From the NCBI GenBank assembly GCA_965214695.1, contig OZ243967.1, positions 3,472,001 to 3,536,000 of the forward strand: 64,000 nucleotides of DNA, given 5' to 3'. This stretch comes from JAPOXR01 sp965214695. GTDB lineage: Bacteria; Pseudomonadota; Alphaproteobacteria; Rhodobacterales; Rhodobacteraceae. Shown one piece after another: positions 32,682 to 41,131 of this stretch; position 1 is the first letter of the stretch; each line of letters opens with the position of its first letter. The notes below the pieces were generated by a model that made no database searches, had not been told where the DNA came from, and saw only the letters and a list, made by a program, of their open reading frames with translations. Made by a program: the position numbers and the translations under genes.

Positions 32682-32993
32682 ATGCATGCCGAGATCGAGG
32701 GAAAAAGGGACGAGATCGCCGGAATCTGCCGGCGTCACCATGTGTCACGCCTCGAGGTGTTCGGCTCGGCGGCGGGGGGCACGGATTTCGATCCGGAGAC
32801 CAGCGATGCCGACTTCCTGGTGGAATTCAGCCGGATGGATGACGCCGATCCATTGGGCCAGTATTTTGACCTGGTCGATGCCTTGCGTGATGCGCTGGGC
32901 CGGAAGATCGATCTGGTCGAGGACGGTGCAGTCACCAATCCCCGCATCTTGGCCGCGATAAATCGTTCAAAGGAGTTGGTCTATGCGGCGTGA
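32682..32993 (+). CDS. mntA: MntA-type nucleotidyltransferase antitoxin, copy A
   Basis: A 103-residue MNT-domain protein. The pattern GS-x12-D-x-D is in 'VFGSAAGGTDFDPETSDADF' (Gly28-Ser29, Asp42, Asp44), with 'GRKIDLVEDGAVTNP' as the third-acid strand. Characterised MntA proteins AMPylate HepT and block it. The ATG at 32682 was chosen for the family start; GAAGGGG lies about 10 bp upstream. Only 277 bp separate it from the uvrD fragment in front; that stretch holds no gene I recognise. It overlaps hepT by 11 bp. Confidence 0.85.
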   Translation: MHAEIEGKRDEIAGICRRHHVSRLEVFGSAAGGTDFDPETSDADFLVEFSRMDDADPLGQYFDLVDALRDALGRKIDLVEDGAVTNPRILAAINRSKELVYAA

Positions 32994-33390
32994 TTCCTGG
33001 AGCCTGCTGACCGAAATCAAAGCCGCTGCAGAAGAGATCAGGGCTTTCATCAAGGACATGAACCATGATGAATACATGGAGGATTTTCGAACCCAGAAAG
33101 CAGTTGCATTCAACTATGTCATCATCGGCGAGACGTTGAACCGGCTGGAGGATGCGTCACCAGAACTGGCTGAACGGATACCGCATATGAGGCAAATCGT
33201 CGGTTTCCGGAATGTCCTCGTTCATGGCTATGTGAGCATCAGTCAGACCCGTGTCTGGCAGTATTCCGAGGTCAATTTGCAGGAATTGCTGAAGTCCGTT
33301 GAGTCACTCATTGATGAGCTTGATCAGACCCATGATATCAGCGCGGCCGCTGCACCTGAGGATGACAGCTGTAGTCCGGACCCCTTCTGA
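32983..33390 (+). CDS. hepT: HepT-type (DUF86) HEPN ribonuclease toxin, copy A
   Basis: A 135-residue HEPN protein of the DUF86/HepT family. The active-site motif R-x4-H-x-Y is intact as 'RNVLVHGY' (Arg76, His81, Tyr83). Preceding helices 'KAVAFNYVIIGETLNRL' and 'IPHMRQIVGFRN' are typical. The C-terminal tail after 'SLIDELDQTHD' is acidic and longer than usual. HepT toxins cleave RNA or tRNA ends and are silenced by MntA AMPylation of the motif tyrosine. Confidence 0.88.
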   Translation: MRRDSWSLLTEIKAAAEEIRAFIKDMNHDEYMEDFRTQKAVAFNYVIIGETLNRLEDASPELAERIPHMRQIVGFRNVLVHGYVSISQTRVWQYSEVNLQELLKSVESLIDELDQTHDISAAAAPEDDSCSPDPF

Positions 33391-33744
33391 ACGGGGGGCC
33401 TTCGTTGCCCTCAGCCTGGATGTATCCAGGAAGTCAGGCACACTGCGCCGTGAGTACGCGATCCCACGAAATTTGTTCGCGCGTGAAGTGGCCGTGAATT
33501 GCGGTCGGACGATGCTCAGGCGATTCCAGGTGGCCGGGGAATCACTGGAGCATGAGGTGGTCACCGACCGGCTGTTGCTCACGCATTGACGTGTTCAGGC
33601 TGGCCATCGGATGACCGGCAGGAAGATGGCCAGCCAGGCGACGCCGGTGGCGATCCAGGACAGCTGCTATGGCAGCAGCCAGGAGGCCAGAACGGCCGCG
33701 ACCAGCGCCGCCAACTCGGCCCACAGCCAGGGCCCGGGGACCGC
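33391..33744. other. Right end of cargo, copy A: no supported gene
   Basis: The plus strand has an open stretch 'LRREYAIPRNLFAREVAVNC' and the minus strand a hydrophobic stretch 'WLWAELAALVAAVLASWLLP' followed by a stop and 'WIATGVAWLAIFLPVIRW'. The latter looks like the end of a lost membrane-protein gene. I do not recognise either. The cargo ends at 33744, where pyc sequence begins. Confidence 0.35.
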
Positions 33745-34570
33745 GCCTGGCGATGCCGACACCGAAGCCGCAAACCTCCTGTCGCTGGTCCTCGGTGAGG
33801 AAAGGGGCGGGCGCGCGCTCGACGATCTTCTGGTTGCGCCGCTGGATGGAGCAGTCCCGCTCGAAGAGGTGGATGACATTGCCTTCGGCATCGCCGAGGA
33901 TCTGGACTTCCACATGCCTGGCATTGTGAATCAGCTTTTCGAGGAAGCAGGCATCATTGCCAAAGGCTGCCCTGGCCTCGCTTCGCCCCTCACCCACATT
34001 CGCTTCCAGTTCATCGGCGGATTCAATGCGGCGCATGCCGCGCCCTCCGCCTCCCCAAGCCGCCTTCAGCATCAGCGGGTAGCCGATTTCGGCCGCCATT
34101 TCCCGGACCCTGTCCATGTCGTCCGGCAACGGGTCAGTCGCCGGAACCACCGGGATGCCGGCTTCGATGGCGACCTGCCTTGCCGAAGCCTTGTCGCCGA
34201 GGAGTCGCATGGCGTGGCCGGACGGGCCGATGAAGGCAATTCCCTGGCGCTCGCAGGCATCGACCAATTCCGGGTTTTCGGAGAGCAGCCCGTAGCCGGG
34301 ATGAATGGCGTCGGCGCCGCATTGTCGGGCAATGCGCATGATTTCGTCGATGGAGAGATAGGCCTCGACCGGCCCCAGCCCCTGTCCGATCCTGTAGGCT
34401 TCGTCGGATTTGAACCGGTGGAGCGAAAGCTTGTCCTCCTCGGCAAAGACGGCCACCGTTCGTTTGCCGAGCTCGTTGGCCGCCCGCATGATGCGAACGG
34501 CAATCTCGCCGCGATTGGCAACCAGTATCTTGCTGAATTCCGGCATGCTACCCGTGCTGGTCCCTGACAT
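33542..34570 (-). pseudogene. Truncated pyc (first 275 codons) running into cargo, copy B
   Basis: From ATG 34570 the frame is identical to pyruvate carboxylase residues 1-275. At 33745 it leaves pyc ('GFGVGIAR' then 'RGPRALAVGR...'), and it stays open for a further 67 foreign codons to 33542. It holds part of the ATP-grasp fold but no carboxyltransferase or biotin domain. Promoter and start are as in the intact gene. Confidence 0.9.
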
Positions 34571-35104
34571 CCTGCCGGCAAACCGGCCGACGATTTCGTT
34601 TCGTGCAGGCGGTCACCGGAAATGCCTCAATCCGGCGGTGATTTCCACAGAATTCGAACGGCCCGGCATGTTTGGTGTTACCAACGGACGACAACTGGAA
34701 CATAATGGGAACTTTTCGCTTTACACCTGCCAGAGTTCAGATAAGACGGCGGCATGAAAAACGAAAGACATTCTTCGGCTGGCGCGAGCGACTCGCCGAT
34801 GCTGCATGCTGGCCCCGACACCGCTCCATATCTTCGGGACCTCAATCCGAGACAAGCCGAGGCGGTCGAGACGCTCGACGGGCCGGTCCTGGTGCTTGCC
34901 GGTGCCGGCACCGGCAAGACCCGGACGCTGACCGCCCGGATTGCACATATCCTGTGCACCGGACGCGCCTGGCCATCGCAGATCCTGGCCGTGACCTTTA
35001 CCAACAAGGCGGCGGCCGAGATGCGGGATCGGGTCGAGAAAGCCGTCCCGATGCAGGTTGGCGCCTTTCCCTGGCTCGGGACCTTCCACGCCATTTCGGC
35101 CAGG
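33745..35104. repeat. 1360-bp direct repeat, copy B
   Basis: This is the middle copy of the pyc'/uvrD' block, flanked by cargo on both sides. It appears identical to copy C and differs from copy A by the single base in uvrD. Confidence 0.95.
34698..34712 (-). promoter_or_regulatory. LexA (SOS) box, copy B
   Basis: The GTTC-N7-GTTC site is the same as at 31989-32003, duplicated with the block. It faces the truncated uvrD and the second mntA-hepT pair. Confidence 0.8.
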
Positions 35105-35113
35105 TGCGCATGA
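34754..35113 (+). pseudogene. Truncated uvrD (first 117 codons), copy B
   Basis: The structure matches the fragment at 32045-32404: 117 uvrD codons, then Cys-Ala-stop after the junction at 35104. At the single variable position it has Ala, like the intact uvrD. Confidence 0.9.
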
Positions 35114-35389
35114 TCTCCGATGCCGGTTTCGTCTCCGACGCCGGCCGTTGGAAGCCGTAGATCGTCCCGGTCCGATGGACCCCGGCCGGTCGTCATTCCC
35201 GCCAGTGCCTGGGTGTCAACTGACTTGGCTACACGGCCCCTCTCACCGGATCTCGATGCACAGGCTGACCCCGCACGTCTGCTGGCCGGCCAGGCACCAG
35301 CGTCGGAAATCCGGACCGAAGGCATGGAATTCGGAACCCTCCGCTGTTACATCGGGGAGCGACAGCTGTTTGGTGAAGGGGCCGGATTG

Positions 35390-35701
35390 ATGCATGCCGA
35401 GATCGAGGGAAAAAGGGACGAGATCGCCGGGATCTGCCGGCGTCACCATGTGTCACGCCTCGAGGTGTTCGGCTCGGCGGCAGGGGGCACGGATTTCGAT
35501 CCGGAGACCAGCGATGCCGACTTCCTGGTGGAATTCAGCCGGATGGATGACGCCGATCCATTGGGCCAGTATTTTGACCTGGTCGATGCCTTGCGTGATG
35601 CGCTGGGCCGGAAGATCGATCTGGTCGAGGACGGTGCAGTCACCAATCCCCGCATCTTGGCCGCGATAAATCGTTCAAAGGAGTTGGTCTATGCGGCGTG
35701 A
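35390..35701 (+). CDS. mntA: MntA-type nucleotidyltransferase antitoxin, copy B
   Basis: A 103-residue protein identical to copy A: its two nucleotide differences from copy A (in the codons for Gly14 and Ala31) are synonymous. The catalytic GS...D-x-D is intact. It has the same 11-bp overlap with hepT. Confidence 0.85.
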   Translation: MHAEIEGKRDEIAGICRRHHVSRLEVFGSAAGGTDFDPETSDADFLVEFSRMDDADPLGQYFDLVDALRDALGRKIDLVEDGAVTNPRILAAINRSKELVYAA

Positions 35702-36098
35702 TTCCTGGAGCCTGCTGACCGAAATCAAAGCCGCTGCAGAAGAGATCAGGGCTTTCATCAAGGACATGAACCATGATGAATACATGGAGGATTTTCGAAC
35801 CCAGAAAGCAGTTGCATTCAACTATGTCATCATCGGCGAGACGTTGAACCGGCTGGAGGATGCGTCACCAGAACTGGCTGAACGGATACCGCATATGAGG
35901 CAAATCGTCGGTTTCCGGAATGTCCTCGTTCATGGCTATGTGAGCATCAGTCAGACCCGTGTCTGGCAGTATTCCGAGGTCAATTTGCAGGAATTGCTGA
36001 AGTCCGTTGGGTCACTCATTGATGAGCTTGATCAGACCCATGATATCAGCGCGGCCGCTGCACCTGAGGATGACAGCTGTAGTCCGGACCCCTTCTGA
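35691..36098 (+). CDS. hepT: HepT-type (DUF86) HEPN ribonuclease toxin, copy B
   Basis: A 135-residue protein identical to copy A except for one residue ('KSVGSLIDE' instead of 'KSVESLIDE', Glu to Gly). The RNVLVHGY active site is intact, so both copies are presumably functional toxins. Confidence 0.88.
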   Translation: MRRDSWSLLTEIKAAAEEIRAFIKDMNHDEYMEDFRTQKAVAFNYVIIGETLNRLEDASPELAERIPHMRQIVGFRNVLVHGYVSISQTRVWQYSEVNLQELLKSVGSLIDELDQTHDISAAAAPEDDSCSPDPF

Positions 36099-36451
36099 AC
36101 GGGGGGCTTCGTCGCCCTCAGCCTGGATGTATCCAGGAAGTCAGGCGCACTGCGCCGTGAGTACGCGATCCCACGAAATTTGTTCGCGCGTGAAGTGGCC
36201 GTGAATTGCGGTCGGTCGATGCTCAGGCGACTCCAGGTGGCCGGGGAATCACTGGAGCATGAGGTGGTCACCGACCGGCTGTTGCTCACGCATTGACGTG
36301 TTCAGGCTGGCCATCGGATGACCGGCAGGAAGATGGCCAGCCAGGCGACGCCGGTGGCGATCCAGGACAGCTGCTATGGCAGCAGCCAGGAGGCCAGAAC
36401 GGCCGCGACCAGCGCCGCCAACTCGGCCCACAGCCAGGGCCCGGGGACCGC
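36099..36451. other. Right end of cargo, copy B: no supported gene
   Basis: It corresponds to 33391-33744 with several base changes and one 1-bp indel, which breaks the plus-strand open stretch seen in copy A. This supports the view that the stretch is not a gene. Confidence 0.35.
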
Positions 36452-37277
36452 GCCTGGCGATGCCGACACCGAAGCCGCAAACCTCCTGTCGCTGGTCCTC
36501 GGTGAGGAAAGGGGCGGGCGCGCGCTCGACGATCTTCTGGTTGCGCCGCTGGATGGAGCAGTCCCGCTCGAAGAGGTGGATGACATTGCCTTCGGCATCG
36601 CCGAGGATCTGGACTTCCACATGCCTGGCATTGTGAATCAGCTTTTCGAGGAAGCAGGCATCATTGCCAAAGGCTGCCCTGGCCTCGCTTCGCCCCTCAC
36701 CCACATTCGCTTCCAGTTCATCGGCGGATTCAATGCGGCGCATGCCGCGCCCTCCGCCTCCCCAAGCCGCCTTCAGCATCAGCGGGTAGCCGATTTCGGC
36801 CGCCATTTCCCGGACCCTGTCCATGTCGTCCGGCAACGGGTCAGTCGCCGGAACCACCGGGATGCCGGCTTCGATGGCGACCTGCCTTGCCGAAGCCTTG
36901 TCGCCGAGGAGTCGCATGGCGTGGCCGGACGGGCCGATGAAGGCAATTCCCTGGCGCTCGCAGGCATCGACCAATTCCGGGTTTTCGGAGAGCAGCCCGT
37001 AGCCGGGATGAATGGCGTCGGCGCCGCATTGTCGGGCAATGCGCATGATTTCGTCGATGGAGAGATAGGCCTCGACCGGCCCCAGCCCCTGTCCGATCCT
37101 GTAGGCTTCGTCGGATTTGAACCGGTGGAGCGAAAGCTTGTCCTCCTCGGCAAAGACGGCCACCGTTCGTTTGCCGAGCTCGTTGGCCGCCCGCATGATG
37201 CGAACGGCAATCTCGCCGCGATTGGCAACCAGTATCTTGCTGAATTCCGGCATGCTACCCGTGCTGGTCCCTGACAT
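36249..37277 (-). pseudogene. Truncated pyc (first 275 codons) running into cargo, copy C
   Basis: It has the same structure and the same 342-codon open frame as 33542-34570. Pyc residues 1-275 are followed by foreign codons from the end of cargo copy B. It is divergent from the intact uvrD. Confidence 0.9.
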
Positions 37278-37811
37278 CCTGCCGGCAAACCGGCCGACGA
37301 TTTCGTTTCGTGCAGGCGGTCACCGGAAATGCCTCAATCCGGCGGTGATTTCCACAGAATTCGAACGGCCCGGCATGTTTGGTGTTACCAACGGACGACA
37401 ACTGGAACATAATGGGAACTTTTCGCTTTACACCTGCCAGAGTTCAGATAAGACGGCGGCATGAAAAACGAAAGACATTCTTCGGCTGGCGCGAGCGACT
37501 CGCCGATGCTGCATGCTGGCCCCGACACCGCTCCATATCTTCGGGACCTCAATCCGAGACAAGCCGAGGCGGTCGAGACGCTCGACGGGCCGGTCCTGGT
37601 GCTTGCCGGTGCCGGCACCGGCAAGACCCGGACGCTGACCGCCCGGATTGCACATATCCTGTGCACCGGACGCGCCTGGCCATCGCAGATCCTGGCCGTG
37701 ACCTTTACCAACAAGGCGGCGGCCGAGATGCGGGATCGGGTCGAGAAAGCCGTCCCGATGCAGGTTGGCGCCTTTCCCTGGCTCGGGACCTTCCACGCCA
37801 TTTCGGCCAGG
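36452..37811. repeat. 1360-bp direct repeat, copy C
   Basis: This is the right copy of the block. At its right boundary (37811) it continues into the intact remainder of uvrD, while its left boundary joins cargo. Copies A and C together define one complete pyc and one complete uvrD. Confidence 0.95.
37405..37419 (-). promoter_or_regulatory. LexA (SOS) box upstream of intact uvrD
   Basis: The GTTC-N7-GTTC site lies 42 bp before the uvrD start codon. It is the functional context for the two duplicated copies at 31989 and 34698. Confidence 0.8.
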
Positions 37812-39818
37812 ATTCTGCGTGAGCATGCCGAACGTGCCGGCCGGAAGCCGAATTTCACCATCCTGGACAGCGATGACCAGCTACGCCTGCTCAAGCAGGT
37901 CATTGCCGCCGCCAGGATCGACGACAGGAAATGGCCGCCCAGGCTGCTTGCGACAATGATCGACCGGTGGAAGAACCGGTGCTGGCTGCCGGCCGACGTG
38001 CCGGCCTCGGAGGGTGGTTCTGCCTTCGATGGCCGGGCGATCAGCCTCTACAAGGAATACCAGCAGCGGCTGGAGACGCTGAATTCCGTCGACTTTGGCG
38101 ACCTGATCCTGCTGGTCGTCGAGTTGTTGCGCCAGGACGAGGAGTTGCTGGCCGGGTTTCATCGCCGGTTCAAATACATTCTTGTCGACGAGTACCAGGA
38201 CATCAACACCGCCCAGTATGCCTGGCTGCGGCTGTTCGCCCGGGGCCAGGGCAATATCTGCTGCGTTGGCGACGAGGATCAGTCGATCTATGGCTGGCGA
38301 GGCGCCGATGTCGGCAACATCCTGGCATTCGAGCGGCATTTTGACGGGGCATCGGTCATCCGGCTTGAACAGAATTACCGGTCCACCAGGCACATCCTGG
38401 CCGTGGCCGGTGCCGTGATCGGCAACAATCTGGACCGGCTCGGAAAGACGCTGTGGACGGATCTGCCCGGCGGGGAGAAGGTGCGGCTGGTCGGTCACTG
38501 GGATGGCAAGGCCGAGGCCAGCTGGATCGGCAGTGAGGTCGAGGCGATGGTCGGCGCCATCGGCCGCCGCCGGCGCTTCAGGTACAGCGACATTGCCATC
38601 CTGGTGCGCGCCTCGTTCCTGATGCGGGAAATCGAGGACCGGTTCCTGGCCCTGGGCCTGCCTTACGTCGTGATCGGCGGACCGAGATTCTATGAACGCA
38701 AGGAAATCCGCGACGCGCTTGCCTATTTCCGGCTGGTGGTGTCGACGGATGATGACCTGGCCTTCGAGAGGATCGTCAATACCCCGAGGCGGGGCATCGG
38801 CGAGAAGGCCCAGCTGGCGATTCGCAACCTTGCCAGGCAGGAAGGCGTGTCGCTGTATTCGGCTGCCAGCAGGCTGCTGACCGACGGCGGATTTGCCGGA
38901 CGCACGGCGATCGGGCTGAACGGTTTCATCGGTGACATCGAAGGCTGGGGCGATTTGCTGAGACGGGGAAAGATGGATCACCTCGACCTGGCCGAGCAGA
39001 TCGTCGATGGCTCGGGTCTGCCGCAGATGTGGCTGAACATGAAGACGCCGGAAGGCGATGGACGGGTGGAGAACCTGAAGGAGCTGGTCAGGTCGCTCCG
39101 GGAATTCGACGGCATCCAGGGATTCCTGGAACATGTGTCACTGGTGTTCGACAATTTGCAGGAAGCCGAGGGCGACAGGGTGTCGATCATGACCCTGCAT
39201 GCGGCCAAGGGCCTGGAATTTCCGGCGGTTTTTCTTCCCGCCTGGGAGGATGGCATCTTCCCCTCGACCCGCACTATCGAGCAGGAAGGCGATGCGGGGC
39301 TGGAGGAGGAACGCCGGCTCGCCTATGTCGGCATCACCCGCGCCAGGGAGATTTGCACGATTTCCTGCGCCGGGGGCCGCTACCAGTATGGAAGCTGGCA
39401 TGCGCAACAGCATTCCCGTTTCATCGACGAATTGCCCAGGGAGGAGATCGACATGGTGACGCCCCCCGGCATCATGACCAGCCCGTTCGCCAATTCCGGG
39501 AATTCCGGCGCCGCGTCGGCCATCGGCAATCCCGACCGCGCCGGCCGGCTGGATGGCGGCTACGGGGCCCCGGGTTATCGCCGTTTGGTCAGCCGGACGG
39601 CCGAGAGGGCCGCATTGCCGGCACGGCAGCCAGGCAATCCGGTCAGGGAAGCGGACCAGGCCGAGCATGCCCCGGGCGACCGGGTGTTCCACAGCAAATT
39701 CGGCTACGGGCAGATCCGATCGCAGGAAGGCGACAAGCTGGTCATCGACTTCCGGTGTTCGGGAATCAAGCACATCATCGCCAGGTATGTCACGCCGGCC
39801 GACGGAACCGAGGGGTGA
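37461..39818 (+). CDS. uvrD: UvrD/PcrA-type superfamily 1 DNA helicase
   Basis: A 785-residue 3'-5' helicase. Walker A 'AGAGTGKT' is at 49-56, motif Ia 'VTFTNKAAAEM', motif II 'LVDEYQDIN', motif III 'CCVGDEDQSIYGWRGA', motif IV 'LEQNYRST', motif V 'MTLHAAKGLEFPAVFLP' and motif VI 'VGITRAREI'. The C-terminus has the Tudor-like PcrA tail ('GDRVFHSKFGYGQI'). It acts in nucleotide excision and mismatch repair and removes RecA filaments. The LexA box suggests SOS induction. This is the only complete copy. Confidence 0.96.
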   Translation: MKNERHSSAGASDSPMLHAGPDTAPYLRDLNPRQAEAVETLDGPVLVLAGAGTGKTRTLTARIAHILCTGRAWPSQILAVTFTNKAAAEMRDRVEKAVPMQVGAFPWLGTFHAISARILREHAERAGRKPNFTILDSDDQLRLLKQVIAAARIDDRKWPPRLLATMIDRWKNRCWLPADVPASEGGSAFDGRAISLYKEYQQRLETLNSVDFGDLILLVVELLRQDEELLAGFHRRFKYILVDEYQDINTAQYAWLRLFARGQGNICCVGDEDQSIYGWRGADVGNILAFERHFDGASVIRLEQNYRSTRHILAVAGAVIGNNLDRLGKTLWTDLPGGEKVRLVGHWDGKAEASWIGSEVEAMVGAIGRRRRFRYSDIAILVRASFLMREIEDRFLALGLPYVVIGGPRFYERKEIRDALAYFRLVVSTDDDLAFERIVNTPRRGIGEKAQLAIRNLARQEGVSLYSAASRLLTDGGFAGRTAIGLNGFIGDIEGWGDLLRRGKMDHLDLAEQIVDGSGLPQMWLNMKTPEGDGRVENLKELVRSLREFDGIQGFLEHVSLVFDNLQEAEGDRVSIMTLHAAKGLEFPAVFLPAWEDGIFPSTRTIEQEGDAGLEEERRLAYVGITRAREICTISCAGGRYQYGSWHAQQHSRFIDELPREEIDMVTPPGIMTSPFANSGNSGAASAIGNPDRAGRLDGGYGAPGYRRLVSRTAERAALPARQPGNPVREADQAEHAPGDRVFHSKFGYGQIRSQEGDKLVIDFRCSGIKHIIARYVTPADGTEG

Positions 39819-40069
39819 CAGCCACCAGGGGGCGGCAAACACCACCAACGACAGGCCAGCCAGGGAGTCGTCATTGCCGCCGGGAGAATGAAGGGCGCCC
39901 GACCAGCCCGGCCATGCGGAGCCGTCCAGGCAAGGCGCGTTCCCGGTGGTTCGCCTTGGCTACACCTGCCAGGAAGTGACAGCGTGAACTGGACTCTGGC
40001 GGGCGGAGCGCTATTGCTCTCGGGGTGAGCTCCGGCCTGGTCGCTCATTCAGCTGTGGGGGGATACCAA

Positions 40070-41131
40070 TTGCCTGTTACCAGGGACCAGATACTGGACG
40101 AGTTGCGGCGGGTGATGCTTCCCGGCGGCGACAACATCGTATCGTCGGGAATGGTCCGAGCCGTGACCATCAATGACGGGAATGTCAGTTTCGTGCTGGA
40201 GGTCGAGGCCGAGCAAGGCCCCCGCATGGAGCCGGTCAGGGACGCGGCCAAGCAGGTTGTCGAGCAACTCGATGGCGTCGACCGGGTGTCAGCGGTGCTG
40301 ACATCCCACCAGCCTTCGGCGGAACCGGACCGCGGCCCGCCGCCGAATTTGCGGATCGGCCGCCACCCCACGCCGGGATCGGCGGCGGCGGTGCTGCCGG
40401 GCGTGAAGAAGATAATTGCCGTGGCGTCCGGCAAGGGGGGCGTCGGCAAATCGACCGTGGCATCGAATCTGGCTGTCGCCATGGCTCGCCAGGGCATGCA
40501 GACCGGTTTGCTGGATGCCGATATCCATGGACCATCCCTGCCAACGATGATGGGGACAAGCCAGCGCCCGGAATCGCCCGACGGCACCGCCATCCGGCCA
40601 CTGCATGTGCATGGCGTGGCCATGATGTCGATCGGCTTGCTGCTGCCAAGCGACGAGGCGGTCATCTGGCGGGGCCCGATGCTTATGGGTGCGCTGCAGC
40701 AGATGCTCCAGCAGGTGGAGTGGGGGGAGTTGGATGTGCTGGTTGTCGATCTGCCTCCCGGCACCGGGGATGTTCAGCTGACATTGTGTCAGCGCTTCAG
40801 CATTCATGGTGCGGTCATCGTCTGCACGCCGCAGGACGTGGCGCTGATGGATGCTAGGCGGGCGATCGCCATGTTCAGGAAGCTCGACGCACCGGTTCTT
40901 GGCCTGATCGAGAATATGTCCTACTTGGACTGCCCGCATTGTTCGGGGCGCATCGACCTGTTCGGGTCCGGGGGAGCTCGCCAACTTGCCCGGGAGATGG
41001 ACATTCCGTTCCTGGCCGAGCTGCCAATCGATGTCTCGATCAGGGAGGCGGGCGATTCCGGGCGGCCTGCCGTGCTTCACGGGGGGCCGGTCGGCAGCAT
41101 TTTCGGCTCGATTGCCGACATCCTGGCCTGA
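40070..41131 (+). CDS. mrp: Mrp/ApbC (NBP35)-type Fe-S cluster carrier ATPase
   Basis: A ~353-residue protein. The N-terminal MIP18-like domain includes 'SGMVRAVTINDGNVSFVLEV'. The P-loop ATPase has the deviant Walker A 'SGKGGVGKST' and 'DADIHGPSLPTMMG', 'DLPPGTGDVQLTL', and the Cys pair 'DCPHC' that binds the cluster. I chose TTG 40070, which follows GGGGGG with good spacing; GTG 40025 would add 15 residues. The 251 bp after uvrD show no gene. Confidence 0.93.
   Translation: MPVTRDQILDELRRVMLPGGDNIVSSGMVRAVTINDGNVSFVLEVEAEQGPRMEPVRDAAKQVVEQLDGVDRVSAVLTSHQPSAEPDRGPPPNLRIGRHPTPGSAAAVLPGVKKIIAVASGKGGVGKSTVASNLAVAMARQGMQTGLLDADIHGPSLPTMMGTSQRPESPDGTAIRPLHVHGVAMMSIGLLLPSDEAVIWRGPMLMGALQQMLQQVEWGELDVLVVDLPPGTGDVQLTLCQRFSIHGAVIVCTPQDVALMDARRAIAMFRKLDAPVLGLIENMSYLDCPHCSGRIDLFGSGGARQLAREMDIPFLAELPIDVSIREAGDSGRPAVLHGGPVGSIFGSIADILA

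Noticed and set aside
33299..33589. Possible gene at the right end of cargo copy A
   Set aside because: The corresponding frame is broken by a 1-bp indel in cargo copy B and matches no family I know.
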